In this document: one piece after another, positions 12,001 to 24,828 of the stretch
Layout of the letters: every line of letters begins with the position of its first letter
Numbering within the stretch: the stretch's first letter is position 1
DNA from: Reticulascus tulasneorum
Lineage: Eukaryota > Ascomycota > Sordariomycetes > Glomerellales > Reticulascaceae
Assembly (NCBI GenBank): GCA_001557505.1
Contig: LSAX01000004.1
Span: 992,001 to 1,056,000 of the forward strand
DNA: 64,000 bases
Direction: 5' to 3'
Translations under genes and position numbers: made by a program
Notes under the pieces: model-generated
The model's database searches: none
Told to the model about the DNA's origin: nothing
What the model saw: the letters and a program-made list of their open reading frames with translations, nothing else

Positions 12001-15000
12001 GCACAAATGACGGCATTATACATGGTCTGACGACGATGCTGGCCAACCGTTGAATCCCTACTGGATCTTCGTACTGGCCATGGCAGACCAATAGGGCAAC
12101 CAGACTGCGAAGGGCCATGGCTATGAGGTCATAGAGCATCACATTATCAGTTTAAGCGACAGAGGCGCCACGCCTGTCACACGCAGAGTTGTCCCAGGTC
12201 TTCTAGACTCTTCCACGTGGCCGTTCCAGAACAGACTGGGAGACAACAACGTGGGGAGAGTCTGGACCGTATCTGCTCAGTTGTGCCATGACCCCCGGGT
12301 TTGCTCACGGCGTGGCGGAGCTTGTCCGTCCGCCGTGTCATACGATTGAGATGGCCAGATATTGTCAGAATATCGCCAATGCCAAGTCTCCCAATAGTGT
12401 AGCCTAGCCTTGGCTCGAGGTCAGGCACGACCCAGACCAAGCCGGCAAATACTGCCACACCCACAGGAACCGTTGAGAAAGAGTAGTGTCCTCCGTTGGA
12501 GTCTTGACTGAACATATGCGGATGCCGCCACCCAGTTTCGTTGCCGGGGTCTAGAACTTTATGCAATGCATGCGAAGTATTCCTGGCCTTGTGACCCATA
12601 AATTTTGCGACGGTTTGGAATACTGGGATCAGCATTGCATGAGAAGAGTTTGACGTACATACGATAACTGACAAAACACCCGTGGATGTTGAATGGCTAA
12701 AAGGAGTGGCAGCAGATTTAGCACGGCCAAGGTAAGCTGAAGGAGTGAAAAGCAACTTGCTCTAGTTCTAGCCACCCATCGGCCACCCGAACATGTGTCT
12801 GTGCTAGAATTGAGTGAGGTGGCGCCGGAGGAAACTTCCCATCTGTGGCGCCAATAGAAGCTCTCTTCATTCTTCTAGAATCGATGGGAATAACACGAAC
12901 GGAGAGAACCAGTAATTCCCAACGAGTTCACTGAACCCTGTGGGTCTCGATGTCGCGACCCGGGTCAAGCGGCTCACCTGGCCATCGAGTTCTAGACCCC
13001 TTGATTTTCTGTCGGGTTTTTGCTCCTCATCCTCTCAGGGGCAGGATCTGCGGCTTACATGATCAACTTTGATCTGGCCCGCGTGCATGGAAATGGAAAG
13101 ATCTGCATGTCGAAGAGTCAGAGAGAACTTGGAGGGCACGGGGGAGGCTTTGACTGCCGAAACCGGTGGACCTCCTCCCGCTGGATGTCTACACTTGTGC
13201 GACCAAGATTTCCCCATTTGGGAGATGCGAAGGGACTAACGATGTCAAGAAACTTGACAGAAGGGCACGAGACCTGATGATGTAGGGCGACCGAACGATT
13301 GGTCAGTGGCGTAGCCAGTAGTTTGGGCCAAGCATGGGGCTTCTTGCAAATGACGGTAAGGCCATTATTCAAGGTTTGAAGGTTCGTCTGTATTGTGACT
13401 AACGCCGGCTGCGTTGCCGATCCTTCTAACGAGGTTCAGAGAGAGTCAGCAGACGGTGGTGAAATTGCGTCGCAGCTTTGAACGCGAAAGCGTGTTTGCG
13501 GCGGGCTGCGAAAAAGCTGATACGCCGCAGACATCCAGGAGAGTGAGTTTCGTGGTCTGTTCGACCGTCATGTGCTCGATTCGCGCGCATTATACGATCT
13601 GCTGAGTGTCATACTTGGCCTTCGGTCTTTCTCTACGTGTGGAGGGTCGCAGCGGTCTCCCGCCTCATTATCGCGTTCGGCGCCTCTCAAGGCAAGCAGA
13701 GCCAAAGGTCCTTTCGAATTGTCCGATTTGTAAGGGTCCTTCTCCTGTCTGCATGTTTTCGCATATTGGGCTTCGATAAGAAGACTAGGGAGATCGACGA
13801 AATCCCCCAATCGTACCCCACTCGTGCAATTGGGGTACCTGCTTTCCGGGGACAGAAGCGTTGATAACAGCAGGACACGACGCATGGGAAACTAGAAGAG
13901 TGAAACGGGCTGTCGATCTTTTCTATATCGATAGCGGATCGGGCATCGAAGGGATGCTTGGGCAAGTTTATATTCCGGGAGGACATCGAGATCAAAGCTG
14001 CACAGCCGCCCGATAGATAAGGTTCTATGTATGTTATGACAACCGTCAGGGTTGAGCTAGACCTGTGCATGAGACGGTGTGCTAGTGCCTTGATTTCAGA
14101 CAGTGAAAAGCTGCCAGATCATGTTGGGACAAACCGTTTTCTCGATGTGTGGCGGAACGCTCGATGGGTATCGAGAAATACACGCTTACCCAAACTCTGA
14201 TAATTCGATGACATGGACCAGGGCTAGTGATTGGGCGCTGAGAAGGCCAAGAGAATCAGAGACCGTGTGGGTAGTTCAGGCCTAACCATCGTCGGCCTTG
14301 ACGGATCCTGAACGCAGTCGGCAATGTCGGCGGCGCGGTGCAGTCAGTTCCCTGGCCGAGATGGATTCGTGCAGTTTGCGTCCATCCTTTCCGTTGCCCA
14401 ACAAAACGGCCATCTGAGGTTACCGCGGTCATCGGCCAAGCGGGCTGATGTGAGTGCTGCACCTGGCCGTTGTTCCTGCTGCAATGCAGATTACAGATTA
14501 CAAGAATGCAGCAGCCGTTCAGGCTATCATCTCACCCCCCCTGGTGGTGGTGCACTGGCGATGGCGTCAAATTTCAAAAGCAGGCCAATGTACGTGTATC
14601 CCACGTAGGTATGTGATAGTGGTAGTGTCAGAGAGAAGAAGCCAACATCTGATCCAGTGCAAGATGGCCGATGAAGAAAACGGCCGCCACTTTTGGCTTT
14701 GACGCAATACGCCGAACCCATTGGCTGATACGTGTTCCCTCTGCCCACGCCAAGACGGGCTGTCTGAGCAGAAATGGGAAGATGGAAGCTGTGAAGAAAT
14801 GCTCGGCGGACGGGGCTGCTCCAGACGTGCTCGGTCGTCGGGCCTTGGTCCTTGGTTCTGAGCAATGGTTTAATTATGCACATGCGCAATCTGGACAGAC
14901 CGTTTGGAGCAACGGGGGGGTGAGAAAGGTTCTGCATCATCGATTTGGCGGTGGCCATCGTCATCGCACATGCCGCCCTGGGTAGCTGGGATCGGATTTT

Positions 15001-17565
15001 GAGCGAGTCATCAGAACTTTCATCCTCCACGGCGCTAGCCCCGAAACGAGCAGGCGTTGTCCTTCCGTAACAGACCCCGTCCCAAAACCTCCACAGGTCT
15101 GCTGCTCGGCCAAATACTTCCAGTGCTCTTGTGGGTTCCCTTGAGGGGTTTCGATGAAGCTTTCAAGCGCTTCAAGTCATGGTTTGGCCCGTCCAGCTGT
15201 CTGCAGGACATTTAGTGGGTTCTTCCACCTCAGATAGGGCACTACGTACAGGTCCAGAATGATTGCTTTATGGGCGGCCTGACCTCAAAGTACTGGGTAC
15301 GAGGCTAACCGGGCCCGTCTCTCTCACCCACTCCCTATCCCGTCTATTTTCCCCTTCTGGGGTTTAAGTTAATTACTACGTAGGGTTGTGTTACTTACTA
15401 TGTAGGCGTCGGGCAACGGAAACCACGGCCGTGACTCACAGTTCACTCCCCTGGCGCGCCACAGCAAAAACTCCATAACTTCATATCCATGACGGTGTTT
15501 CGATTAGGTGGAATTCTTACTGTGAAGTCGAGAATCCACTCGCTATCCCCCCGTTGTACGACGCACTACGCACTTTCCTAATGGGAGGACTATCTAGGTA
15601 AGGCAGTTGCCGTAGCCACTTACCTCCGCTCCGGGGGAGACGCAACTACGTGCCCAGTCGGGGCGAGCGAAAAGGCAGCCTAGGTAGTTACTTTGGGCCG
15701 CTTACAATGTGCATCGTTCTCTTGGTGGTGTTTTGATGCAGTCTGGGGACGACCTTGACTAATTCGACTCCGCCCGCGGCGTTCCGGGCCTTCCAGCGCA
15801 CCGAACCCCCTAAGGTTTGTGCGCTGTGGCATGTATACGACGTCCTCCGTCCGCTAAGCCACAGCCTTCGTGCCCACTTGGGCGGGTGCTTCGGACATGT
15901 TAGAGAAAAACTCTTGATGCTTCGACTGCTGCGCCCTTTATTTACACGTACCCATTGTGCTGTCTGACTTCCTGGATGAGAGGTCCACGAAAGACCAGCT
16001 ACACTAGGTAACGAACGGGATGCCTGGCGGAGGAGATGCGGTGGTGATACACAAAGTCCTACACCTCAAGGTCCTGCCTAGATAAATAGATTGGTGGTGT
16101 GTAATCTGTAAGGACTCAATGATCGCGGTGTTTGGTAATTAACCGAGAAATACTGGGGTTCGATTTCTTCTCCCTCCCTTCCACGGCTTCTTGGCGTGAT
16201 TCCACTCTTCCATCGAGATCATGGTGATGCCTGGAGAGAGAGAGCGAGCGAGAGACAACTTGAAACGCCCATTCCCACCCCTTGCCACGCATGGCCAGAG
16301 AGGTCTTTCAATCCAGTCAGTGTACGTGGTACTTAGGCTGTAAATGGGAATTCGGTGATGAACAGGATACCGCCCCCCGGGCCTTTTCCCACGTAAGACA
16401 CCAGGGGGCTTGTTCATCACCTGGTGCGTGTCAAGGTACGCTAATTTTACTTTGGGCGTCTCTGCCAACCTGTGATCAAGTGTGGCCGCCCTGCTCCTCT
16501 CGCTCTCGCTCTCCCAAACCACCTACGTGCCGTACCGTAGGTACGAAGTACCTGCTACTACCTTGGCACACCAAGTTCTACGTAGTATTAGTAGTCATTA
16601 CACGCTACGCTTGCTTTGCTCCGTCAATCTTCCTCATCGAGATTTGCCTGTGTCCGTGATGGCCTTTCTCGATCCCCATCGACGATTCACTTTGCCGTAG
16701 CTGCTCCCCATCGGATTGTGTTTGTGTATAACTGTGGCCCCATCTCTTCCCCTTGTTGAACGGAAAACCCTTCCTTCCACCATTTCCAAACAGCCACAGT
16801 CACCTCATTCGCATCTCTCCGAACTTTGGCGTCTTTCCCCAATCAATCTGTGAACCTCCGTTCTCACCGCAGCAAAACGCTACTCAGTCAGCTGCAGCAC
16901 GGGCATATTACCGTTACGGATGAAAACAAAAAGATAAGAGACTTGCCTCCAAGTATATAGTCTCTACTTAGTACCCGCAAATCTACATTACAAGCCTGTA
17001 CCACTCGCAAAGCAAAAGAGACCTCCACTTCTCGGCCTCCATCAATAACTGCATGCATACGCCGTGGCTCTTGTCCTACTGTCTCTGTGTTGCCTGTTGA
17101 TACATCCACACCTAACGAACAAGACACCGCCCCCGTGCCCCCCCCCCTTCTTCATACATCCATCCATTTGTGCCTGACGTTGCACCCTCGTCCTCGGCCA
17201 GACACGCATACCCTTGTCCAAGCCTGGTCATCCCAAACAAGCCACACAATCCAGACGGCCGCAGCCGATCATTGTTGGCCCCATTATCCTCCTTTCTCTC
17301 TGGACACCAACCTGGACCGATTTATCGATCACATAAGACCCTCCAGGACCCAGTCGCTTTTTTTTATTAACTGCCTCACATCCCACATCAACCCTGGCAC
17401 AGTCTCGAACACTACCGGACAACCAAATATCACCAAAACCAACTCTTCCAACACACGCCAGCCCTCACATCTGTGTTCATACACGGATCTCGCCTGCCTA
17501 GCCTTTCAGCCACAGAACCACACGATACGTCCTCGGCTCCCCTACCACACCACAGCCAACATATT
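9024..17565. other. 8.5-kb gene-poor stretch
   Basis: No gene is supported. The longest frame is a 192-codon minus-strand frame at 12177-12755 with no recognisable motif. From about 15.2 kb on, words such as CTACGTAG, TAGGTA and GTACGAAGTAC recur. The last 800 bp (about 16700-17565) are C/A- and CT-rich and look like the promoter and long leader of the small gene at 17566. Confidence 0.5.
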
Positions 17566-17838
17566 ATGCCTTCCAGTAACCGACCCAAGGCTCACTACGG
17601 CGGCTCATCGTCCTCTTCAGACTCTGATCTCTCCTCAACATCCTCGGGCACCACTTACAGACACAGCATGGATTCCTTCCAGAGACCTACTGCCTCGGTC
17701 GAGGTGCTTCGCTGCCTCCGCTGCGCCAAGTCTGTGGAGACCACATCCACAGACGACGTCAGCTCCACTGGAATGGTTCGGATCTCCCACAACCTCTACT
17801 ACTGCCAACGGTGCGCGAAGATGGTCGGGTACAAGTGA
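17566..17838 (+). CDS. Small two-CxxC (zinc-ribbon-like) protein
   Basis: A single exon encodes 90 residues. The first half is Ser/Thr-rich low complexity (a run of Ser and Asp near residues 14-28). The second half has two paired cysteines, CLRC near residue 50 and CQRC near 81, about 30 residues apart, a spacing that suits one zinc site made of two knuckles. It ends MVGYK. The start is the ATG after an ATATT context, and the leader upstream contains several other ATGs. I do not recognise a named family, though small fungal proteins of this layout are common. Predicted soluble; function unknown. The larger frames through this stretch in the other phases look like shadows. Confidence 0.65.
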   Translation: MPSSNRPKAHYGGSSSSSDSDLSSTSSGTTYRHSMDSFQRPTASVEVLRCLRCAKSVETTSTDDVSSTGMVRISHNLYYCQRCAKMVGYK

Positions 17839-19772
17839 ATCCGACGTGAAGGATGGTGATCAGGTGACGAAACGACTACTTACAGTCGGTAAATGAGACT
17901 TTATCAATCTGCACAAATCACGAAGCAGAGTACACGACACCAGGGGAACATCTCCCGAAGCTCATACTAGAACGGCACTGGCCGCCTGAGACTGTGGGGA
18001 ATACCTTTGAAGGTGGAACCTTCGTACTGAGGGACATCATCGAGGCGTCGCGCAGTGCACCCTCGATTTCGACTTGCATTACCACAAGCGGAAGGCTCAT
18101 ACTGCCCGTTCGGCCAGAAGCCTAGATACCCCAGACGAATTGTGTTTGCACTGGCTCTTCGACATGAGTGGCGACACATCTATGGCGGGGCACCCCGTCT
18201 GTGGACCATGCTCGCGTGTCCTGTCAATAGGCTTCACTCGGCACCTGGACCTCTTGCAGCGGCCTTTGGTGGCTTGCTGGCGGATCTGCCTATCAAGTTG
18301 CCACCTTTGGGTGACCATGACTCGGACTACAGATTCGGCGCAAGCAGTTCCCTACCTCAGCTACCCAACACCTGAACGGGGCTCGGCCAGACAGCTAAAT
18401 GCTGCAACGTCTGATACACACTAGCAGGTGTCAGATGAACTACGTCCGCGACCGAACACTCCTGTTGTCACCTTCTCGCAAACTCGGTTTCGCTATCTCA
18501 ATCATCCATCTGGAAAGATGGGCGATCCGATTTATCGGACCCGGAACGACTCGGCCGCACTGTGGCTGTGCAAACCTGCTGGCCACGCAAGCTCGAGTGC
18601 CGTACCATGCGCAACAGCTGCATTTAGGGTTCCAGGGCTCTAGAATTCAGAGCTCGCGGTCGATCCGGCACCATTCAACCAAACTTTATTATTCGAACTT
18701 CGCCTGACCACCTGACGACTTGCTAGCCTACGTCTTCAGCAAGGCTGCAAGCCACATTTTCTCGTCTGCCCCAGGTGCATTTCCCCTCCTGTGCCTTAGT
18801 CTGCCCTGGAAATCATACTTTTCTGCAAGCAGCTGAGGGACAGCGAGGCAATTGGTCGGCTCACGGCACCCATGCAAGCCGACGGGCCAAGTTTTGAGGA
18901 CGTCATGGGGGAGGGGCTTTTGCCCTGATGCGACATTTTCCCCACTGGACTATCCACCAATGGGAACGCCAAACAACACGTATCAGAGCACCACCACAGA
19001 AAACCCCCCCCCTTGGCGCTGTCACATTTTCTCTCTTCGACACAATTGATTTCAACCCGCACGCGTATTTTTAGTCGCCGGCGCCACTGACGTCAGCCCG
19101 CATCTCTGCTCGCCTTGAAAAGGGTATCCTACTGGTTAGGGCCAGAACATCGTGCATTTGGCATTTTGATGAGGGCATTGCTGGTGCCGGCTTGTATTCT
19201 TCATCGGGATGGGGTTGCTGGCATACCTCAGGCGTTCGACCAAGGCCATGGGAGGACACACTGGACTCGAATTGTTGAGGCGTTTTTACAAGGACTTTGG
19301 GGATTGTATCATCATGCACATATACGATGGGATGAAAGGCGGTCAAAATTGGACGGGATGGAAATTTCATGAATGGGCATGGCATTGCCGGCGCGCAACA
19401 GAGATACAATGGCAGCACATCTGGCCTGCTTACTTCACAGTACCTTTACACGATGAAATGAGATCAAAATTTGAAGAAACCAAAACCAAAAAGCTCGTTC
19501 TCCAGTATGGCTTGTGATGTGTGACGTGCATTGTGAGATTTGTGACGAGACATCCAACCTAATCTGCCCGACTGGGAAGTTCCGTCGCTGAAAGCTAAAC
19601 GCCTCAGATTTAGAGAAAGCCACACGCAACTCTATCGCATCTCATCCGTAAACTGACAAGCAAGCCCAATACTAGCTACGTATGTAGCACGACAGGCAAA
19701 TCGAGGGCGGTGGCAGTGAGACAATAGATCCTCACTGCACATTCCCCTTCCCGACACCCTTGCCTCGCCTTG

Positions 19773-19797
19773 CCTTACCTTACCTTACCTTACCTTA
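19773..19797. repeat. (CCTTA)5 pentanucleotide array
   Basis: Five perfect CCTTA units, preceded by related CCTTG/CCTCG units from about 19758. Confidence 0.9.
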
Positions 19798-21611
19798 CAC
19801 ATGCATAACGCCCGCCCTTTGCAAGCAGAGACAGCGCACCTCGCCGTCTCAGTGCCATACCCGACTTCTCGCGCCCCCTTACCAAGACTTGGTTGGTCTT
19901 CTGGCCCTTGTTTTCATGTTTAAATTGTGTATTTTTAAACTTTGGCGATTGCAGCAAAGACCGGAAACAATGAGGGATTCAAGCCTTCGTCGGCTGAGCT
20001 TGTTCTTGAAAAGGGCTATGCGGAAATAGATGTGGCTGCAGATACGGAAATGCACAACCTGGGTCTAGTAGTGGTAGCAGATAGCGGCGGTCGTGGCTTG
20101 CCTTTGTCTTTGTCACTTTTCAGATACGCAACGGCGGCGCTGTGGATTGGGTTGAATTTGTACTGTTTGACGGAGGAGGGCGTTGGATCTCGAGATGCTC
20201 TTTTGGGTGGGTTTTCGGGAACAGGTTCCGTCTGAATGCCTACATCCCGAAATCCTTACTTTGTAGAGTAGGATTTCAACTGCATGCTTTTCACACAGAA
20301 TTTTCATCTCTTATTAATGCTTCGATATGGCGCAGTTCTTGAGAGGTAGGTAAACCAGCTTTCGAGCGTTTGATTATTCCCGGCTGCACCCCAGGTAGCC
20401 TCCTTCCATCTTAGCCGTGCCTTGCCCCACAAAATATGCCTCCTTCGCATCCCATACGAACGAAGAAACGCAGCCCGTCAGCCAATGCTTACATTTTGGT
20501 GCGAATCCAGCGCACCTCCCCAACGACATACGTACGGCGTATGAGCCAATCCACGGAGTCCAAGTTGTATGAATTGCAGCTGAGTGGGGTCTATTCCCTT
20601 CGGACGGTTGCGCCAGATGGGGCGGCCGAAAGCTGTGCTTTGCAGCTCATTTAGCCTGCTCCAGCTGCAAGTGGTGTCCTGGCACGGATGTAGGCCAAGG
20701 CCAGAGATAGAGGGATTCAATCTCAAAATGCCCTCACAGTGTACATAGCTATTTAATCTCTGCTTCCTTTGCAGGGGTGGGCTTCACAACCGCCAACTCA
20801 GGAGCATACGCATATGTACGCAAGTGTGCGGATAGGCAATCACAAACCAGTGATATGCTCTCGTCCTCCAGGTAGGTAGCTTTGCAGGCCCCACCGGATG
20901 GAAGGGTGTCTCTACAAGGGCAATGCAGTGACGGATCAGAGACGAGTACGGACTATGTCCAGGGAGAAGATATTCAGGGTCTGGGGCTAACATGCAGACG
21001 ATGTCATCGTTATGTCTGTGATGTTCAGGGTCGTCGGCACTTTGCTGGGCCGCTGTGCCGATGCGCCGACAGCGGGATGATGGCATGCCTGATAAGTAAG
21101 TTTGCCCGGCTGTGGTTTGCTCCGGGAGCACGAAGACAGCTTAGCTGCTGGCTAGCTGATTCTCCTAGTCAGGGTACGGATTGTGACAAAGTCTGCGGTT
21201 GTCGAACCGCGGATATTGCGCTATTGCGCTTGGGTGGGGGTCCTGGTGTGGTCTGACGAGCGGGAAAGCCTAAGATAGTGACGAGCTTGTGAGGTCAGTG
21301 ATATGACGATGCCTCAACGCCAAACTCTCTTTTCTGAACGGAGGACTAGTAGGGAGTGGAATATGACGAAACTTTCGAGCTCCGGTTTGGTCGTCAACTT
21401 CCGATGCTATGCCGATCCCTCGATTCCTACGAGCAGCCAATCACAACCCTCCGTTGCACAATCCAACGGTGTCAGGCGATGAAGTCCAAAACCCCAATTG
21501 CCGCCATCCCCAGCTCCCCCAGACCGACCTGATAAATCTCCCCGCAGCCTCTGCCTTAGCCAGTCGTGGCCAGTAGCACAGACCGTATAATCTCATGATT
21601 TATAACTCTGA

Positions 21612-21631
21612 CCCCCCCCCCCCCCCCCCCC
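21612..21631. repeat. Poly(C) run of 20
   Basis: Twenty consecutive C between CTCTGA and GGGTAAGG. Long C homopolymers are error-prone in assemblies, so the exact length is uncertain. Confidence 0.9.
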
Positions 21632-23080
21632 GGGTAAGGTTCCTTGGACAAGGGATTCCGTCATTGAGCGTCCCCCCCCCGCTCAGTTTCCCAGCGTTCT
21701 GGTCTGGCGTCATTGGGTGCCACAATTCACTGGCCCATACGTAGTAGGCCGTCCAGACGGGCGGCCGGAGGAAACAGTCCTGCGCTACGACAATGGTTTC
21801 TTCATATTAGGAAAAGGCATTCCCCACCGCCCACCAAGCTTGTTTGCTGACCTCATCTCGCATGCAATTCCGTTTTGGTGGGGAGGAGGGGGGGGCGAAC
21901 GGAAAACCAAAAACCTCACAATAATCAAGTTCGATACGGAACTTCCCCGTTCACGATAGCTTCGATTCTCTAATTGCATATGCGGTCTTTTGGGGGGTGG
22001 CCGACCCTAGCTAGATGGACACCCTCCCCACATGCTCCACCAAAAAAAGATAGCTTCGTGGGATTGAACTGTCAAAGTCGGTGAACATGTTTGCGTTTTT
22101 CTGTTTGCGGTCTGTTTGCAGTCTGTCATCCCCGGACCCCATCCTTCATCACTCATTTGCCCTCCCAAATCCCACTTTAGCTCGGGGGGCTTAAGGGCGC
22201 AGGTGATTTGGGACGGAGGTCGCTTTAAGCTTGGTGCGCAATCTCCCTGCGTCCGCCTTGAGGGGGGCCGGTGAAGGTCTAGACCGCGGCCATCGTAGCC
22301 TCACTGCATCTGGCTTTGGAGGTCTAGAACATCTACGCTGACATAAGCTTTTATATTACCTGGAGGTCCTCCCCATCTAATCTATCTGCGATGGCCACCT
22401 CATGGACTGATCGTTCGTCTAGGTAGGAAGACTAGCCGTATGTACAAGGGCACAACGCGTAATCTCGTCCCCGGCCGCCGCTTCGCCGACTCACTAGAGG
22501 TTATTTGTTTTGGGATCTGCATCGAGGAATCCTGCATCTCGGTACGCCGCCGGAACCAGTGAATGGAGATCCCTTATTGAGGGGCCTTCTTTCACCTTCC
22601 GTGCATTCAGATCTGGCCCCTAGACTTGCTAGAGTATATGCATACGGAGGAAGCCTTATACTTTCTTCTACTCGTGAATGCGCGTGTCCCGAGATACCTT
22701 CGACAGCGCAGGCCGGAGTCTCAGTAATCCGGTCCTGTCACTAATAAGACCCATGCTGCGCCGCTGTTGGATGGATTTTCTGGCACCTCGGCGAATCTTT
22801 GACGAGATCCAACGATCCACGGCTCAGTCGAGGGAGATTTTGATTTCCGTGATCCGGATGGTGCTTATCATTCATTACACTTTGTAGTATCGAGTACAAC
22901 TCCTAAAATCCAAACGCCAGCTTGACCCCAGGACTAACAGGGCATATACACGGAGTTCTACTGCTTCTTCCCCGCTGGAACAGAGTCTAGGCCCTCAATA
23001 GACCTTCCCTTTCATCAGGCCATTCTTCGTGACACAAATATCTCATGCAGCTAGTGATCCGGTATCCACTAGCCCATCAA

Positions 23081-24828
23081 TCACCCCTCCATCTTCACAT
23101 CGTTCGCTTTATCCAGGTTCTTGAGCAGGTAGCTACGCTTGAAGTACTCGTTCGGATGCACAATCGTCTCCAGCTGCGCCGATGTGAAGATGGATTCGTC
23201 TTTCGCTTTCTTTATCTCCGCCTTGTGAAGATGCTCGAAAACTCTGCAATGTTCGTTAGTAAGTGCCCCGGGAAAGAAATGGAGACGAGACGGGCATCTT
23301 TAGCCCTCGATCGGCTACGCGGAAGCAGGTGGAGAATGGGAGGGTTGCGTCGGGTGCAAATGACAGCCTACTCACCGATTGCAAGCCATGTGGAACTTTT
23401 GATTATCCTTGTCCTCCTTGACGCCCTGGAGCACACCCCTATCCGACACTCCCATACCCTGCATCAGGACCGTCAGGTTTTCGAGGTTGAAGTGCCGATA
23501 CGGACACCCGTGCGCCTCGCCTGGGCCGGGAGGGTGTTCCGTCAGGATCTTTTGGCAGCTAAACGGACTGTATCCGTTTCCTCTCCTATTCATGTCGCCG
23601 CCAACGTCGCCGTATGAGTGGCGCACGTTGTACCTATAGTCCTTGTTGAACGTGTCGTCTGTGATATTCCGGAAGCCCTGCCGCCAGAAGACCAGGGCCT
23701 CTTCGAGGTTGAGGCCAATGCCTTTCAGGAAAAGCGTGTATTGTAGCCGGCCAAAGTGCTTTAGGTGGGCGTCCCGCCGTAGTGAGCGGTGTAGATGCGA
23801 CATGCAGGCTGGGAAGTGCTTTGCTAGGTTGTCGATGTTACGGGCTGAGATCTCGGCTCCCGCAGGGGCTGCGGTGCTGGACATGTAGGAGCTGTCAGGG
23901 GTGATGAAGTTCTTGGAGAGATGGTTCAGGATAGGCGTTAAACGATCGTCCTCATCTAGACGGGGAAGGGCTCTGGCGGTAAGCTATTGTCAGGTTAGCT
24001 GGTGGAACAGGTCTTGACGCTGACGGGAATGCCGTACCTCGAGCTGTCGCTCTAGCCGCGATGTAAACTCCCCCAGAACCATACTCGCTTGCTCCCTACC
24101 GGGGACATATGCCTTGCCCCCTTTGAGAAATACCCTCCGATGTTCGATCAACTCCGGAACGCGGTCCCAGTCGACCTTGAACCACGAGTCTTCTTCACCT
24201 CCCATCATCTTTTTGGAGCCCGCCATTGCAGCCAGTTCGGGTGCGAACCTGCGCTTCTCATCATCAGTCACGGGCTCCCACCAATCGAGATCCAAGCCCG
24301 ACACAAAATCCGCCCGCTCCCCGAGGTCGTCGCTATTGAACCGCAACCGGAACAGCATAGTCTCTACACGCGTAAACCGGCGTCTCAAGTCCTCAGTCGA
24401 CGCGAACGCAAGGCGCAGAATGAAGTGGCTGTAGTGATCTTTCTGCCTTTGCGCAAAGGTTATCGCCGACGCGGAGCGGTTGGTCTCGAGGGGGAGGTAT
24501 TTGTCCAGCAACGGCTTCATGTGCGTCGCCACCTCGGGGGGGGATTTGTTGCGAAAGGAGCATGCCTCCAACTCAGCCAATACTGCGCAGCACCGATCTT
24601 AGCAAGTGATGTTGGGGGGAGGAAGAAGGCCATCTCACTTCTGAGCCGGTCGATGGCCCATTGCTCGAACTGCTCGAGCGTGATGTCTGCCGTCGGCGCA
24701 TCGGCGTAGAAGTTGAGCCGATGAGGATACTTCACCTCCTTGTATGCGGGATCGGCGAACTGCTTCTTGCGATGGTCGAGGACATTGCGCCTCTTGGGTT
24801 CGATGCGGTTGTAGTCTTGTCTCAACAT
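23081..24828 (-). CDS. pri2: DNA primase large subunit (PriL/Pri2)
   Basis: Four exons, 24828-24639, 24582-24038, 23983-23376 and 23243-23081, encode 501 residues; all three introns keep the frame. The protein partners the catalytic small primase subunit within DNA polymerase alpha-primase to make RNA-DNA primers in the nucleus. Seen: an N-terminal helical domain with the conserved YPHRLNFY block near residue 40, and a C-terminal 4Fe-4S domain with cysteines at about 305, 388, 405 and 446. Their spacing (83, 17, 41) closely matches that known for yeast Pri2, and the contexts HFPAC, FSCQKI, HGCPYRHF and MACNR agree. The last 50 residues include NEYFKRSYLL. The length is normal for the family. 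The start codon overlaps a divergent plus-strand ATG that opens an unsupported frame. Confidence 0.95.

Larger units (their letters stand above)
17839..23080. other. 5.2-kb gene-poor stretch
   Basis: No gene is supported. It contains a CCTTA array and a run of 20 C (listed separately), a second C run near 21672-21680, and short frames without motifs, for example a 102-codon frame at 19209-19517. The DNA just upstream of 23081 is the 3' flank of the minus-strand primase gene. Confidence 0.5.

Noticed and set aside
12177..12755. 192-codon minus-strand frame in the large gene-poor block
   Set aside because: The length is within what chance gives in 64 kb, no family or domain is recognised, and no flanking exons were found.
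16139..16175. GGTTCGATTTC, resembling a tRNA B box
   Set aside because: No matching A box, acceptor stem or anticodon arm could be folded around it.
19209..19517. 102-codon plus-strand frame
   Set aside because: No recognisable motif, overlapping antisense frame of similar length, and no promoter or splice support.
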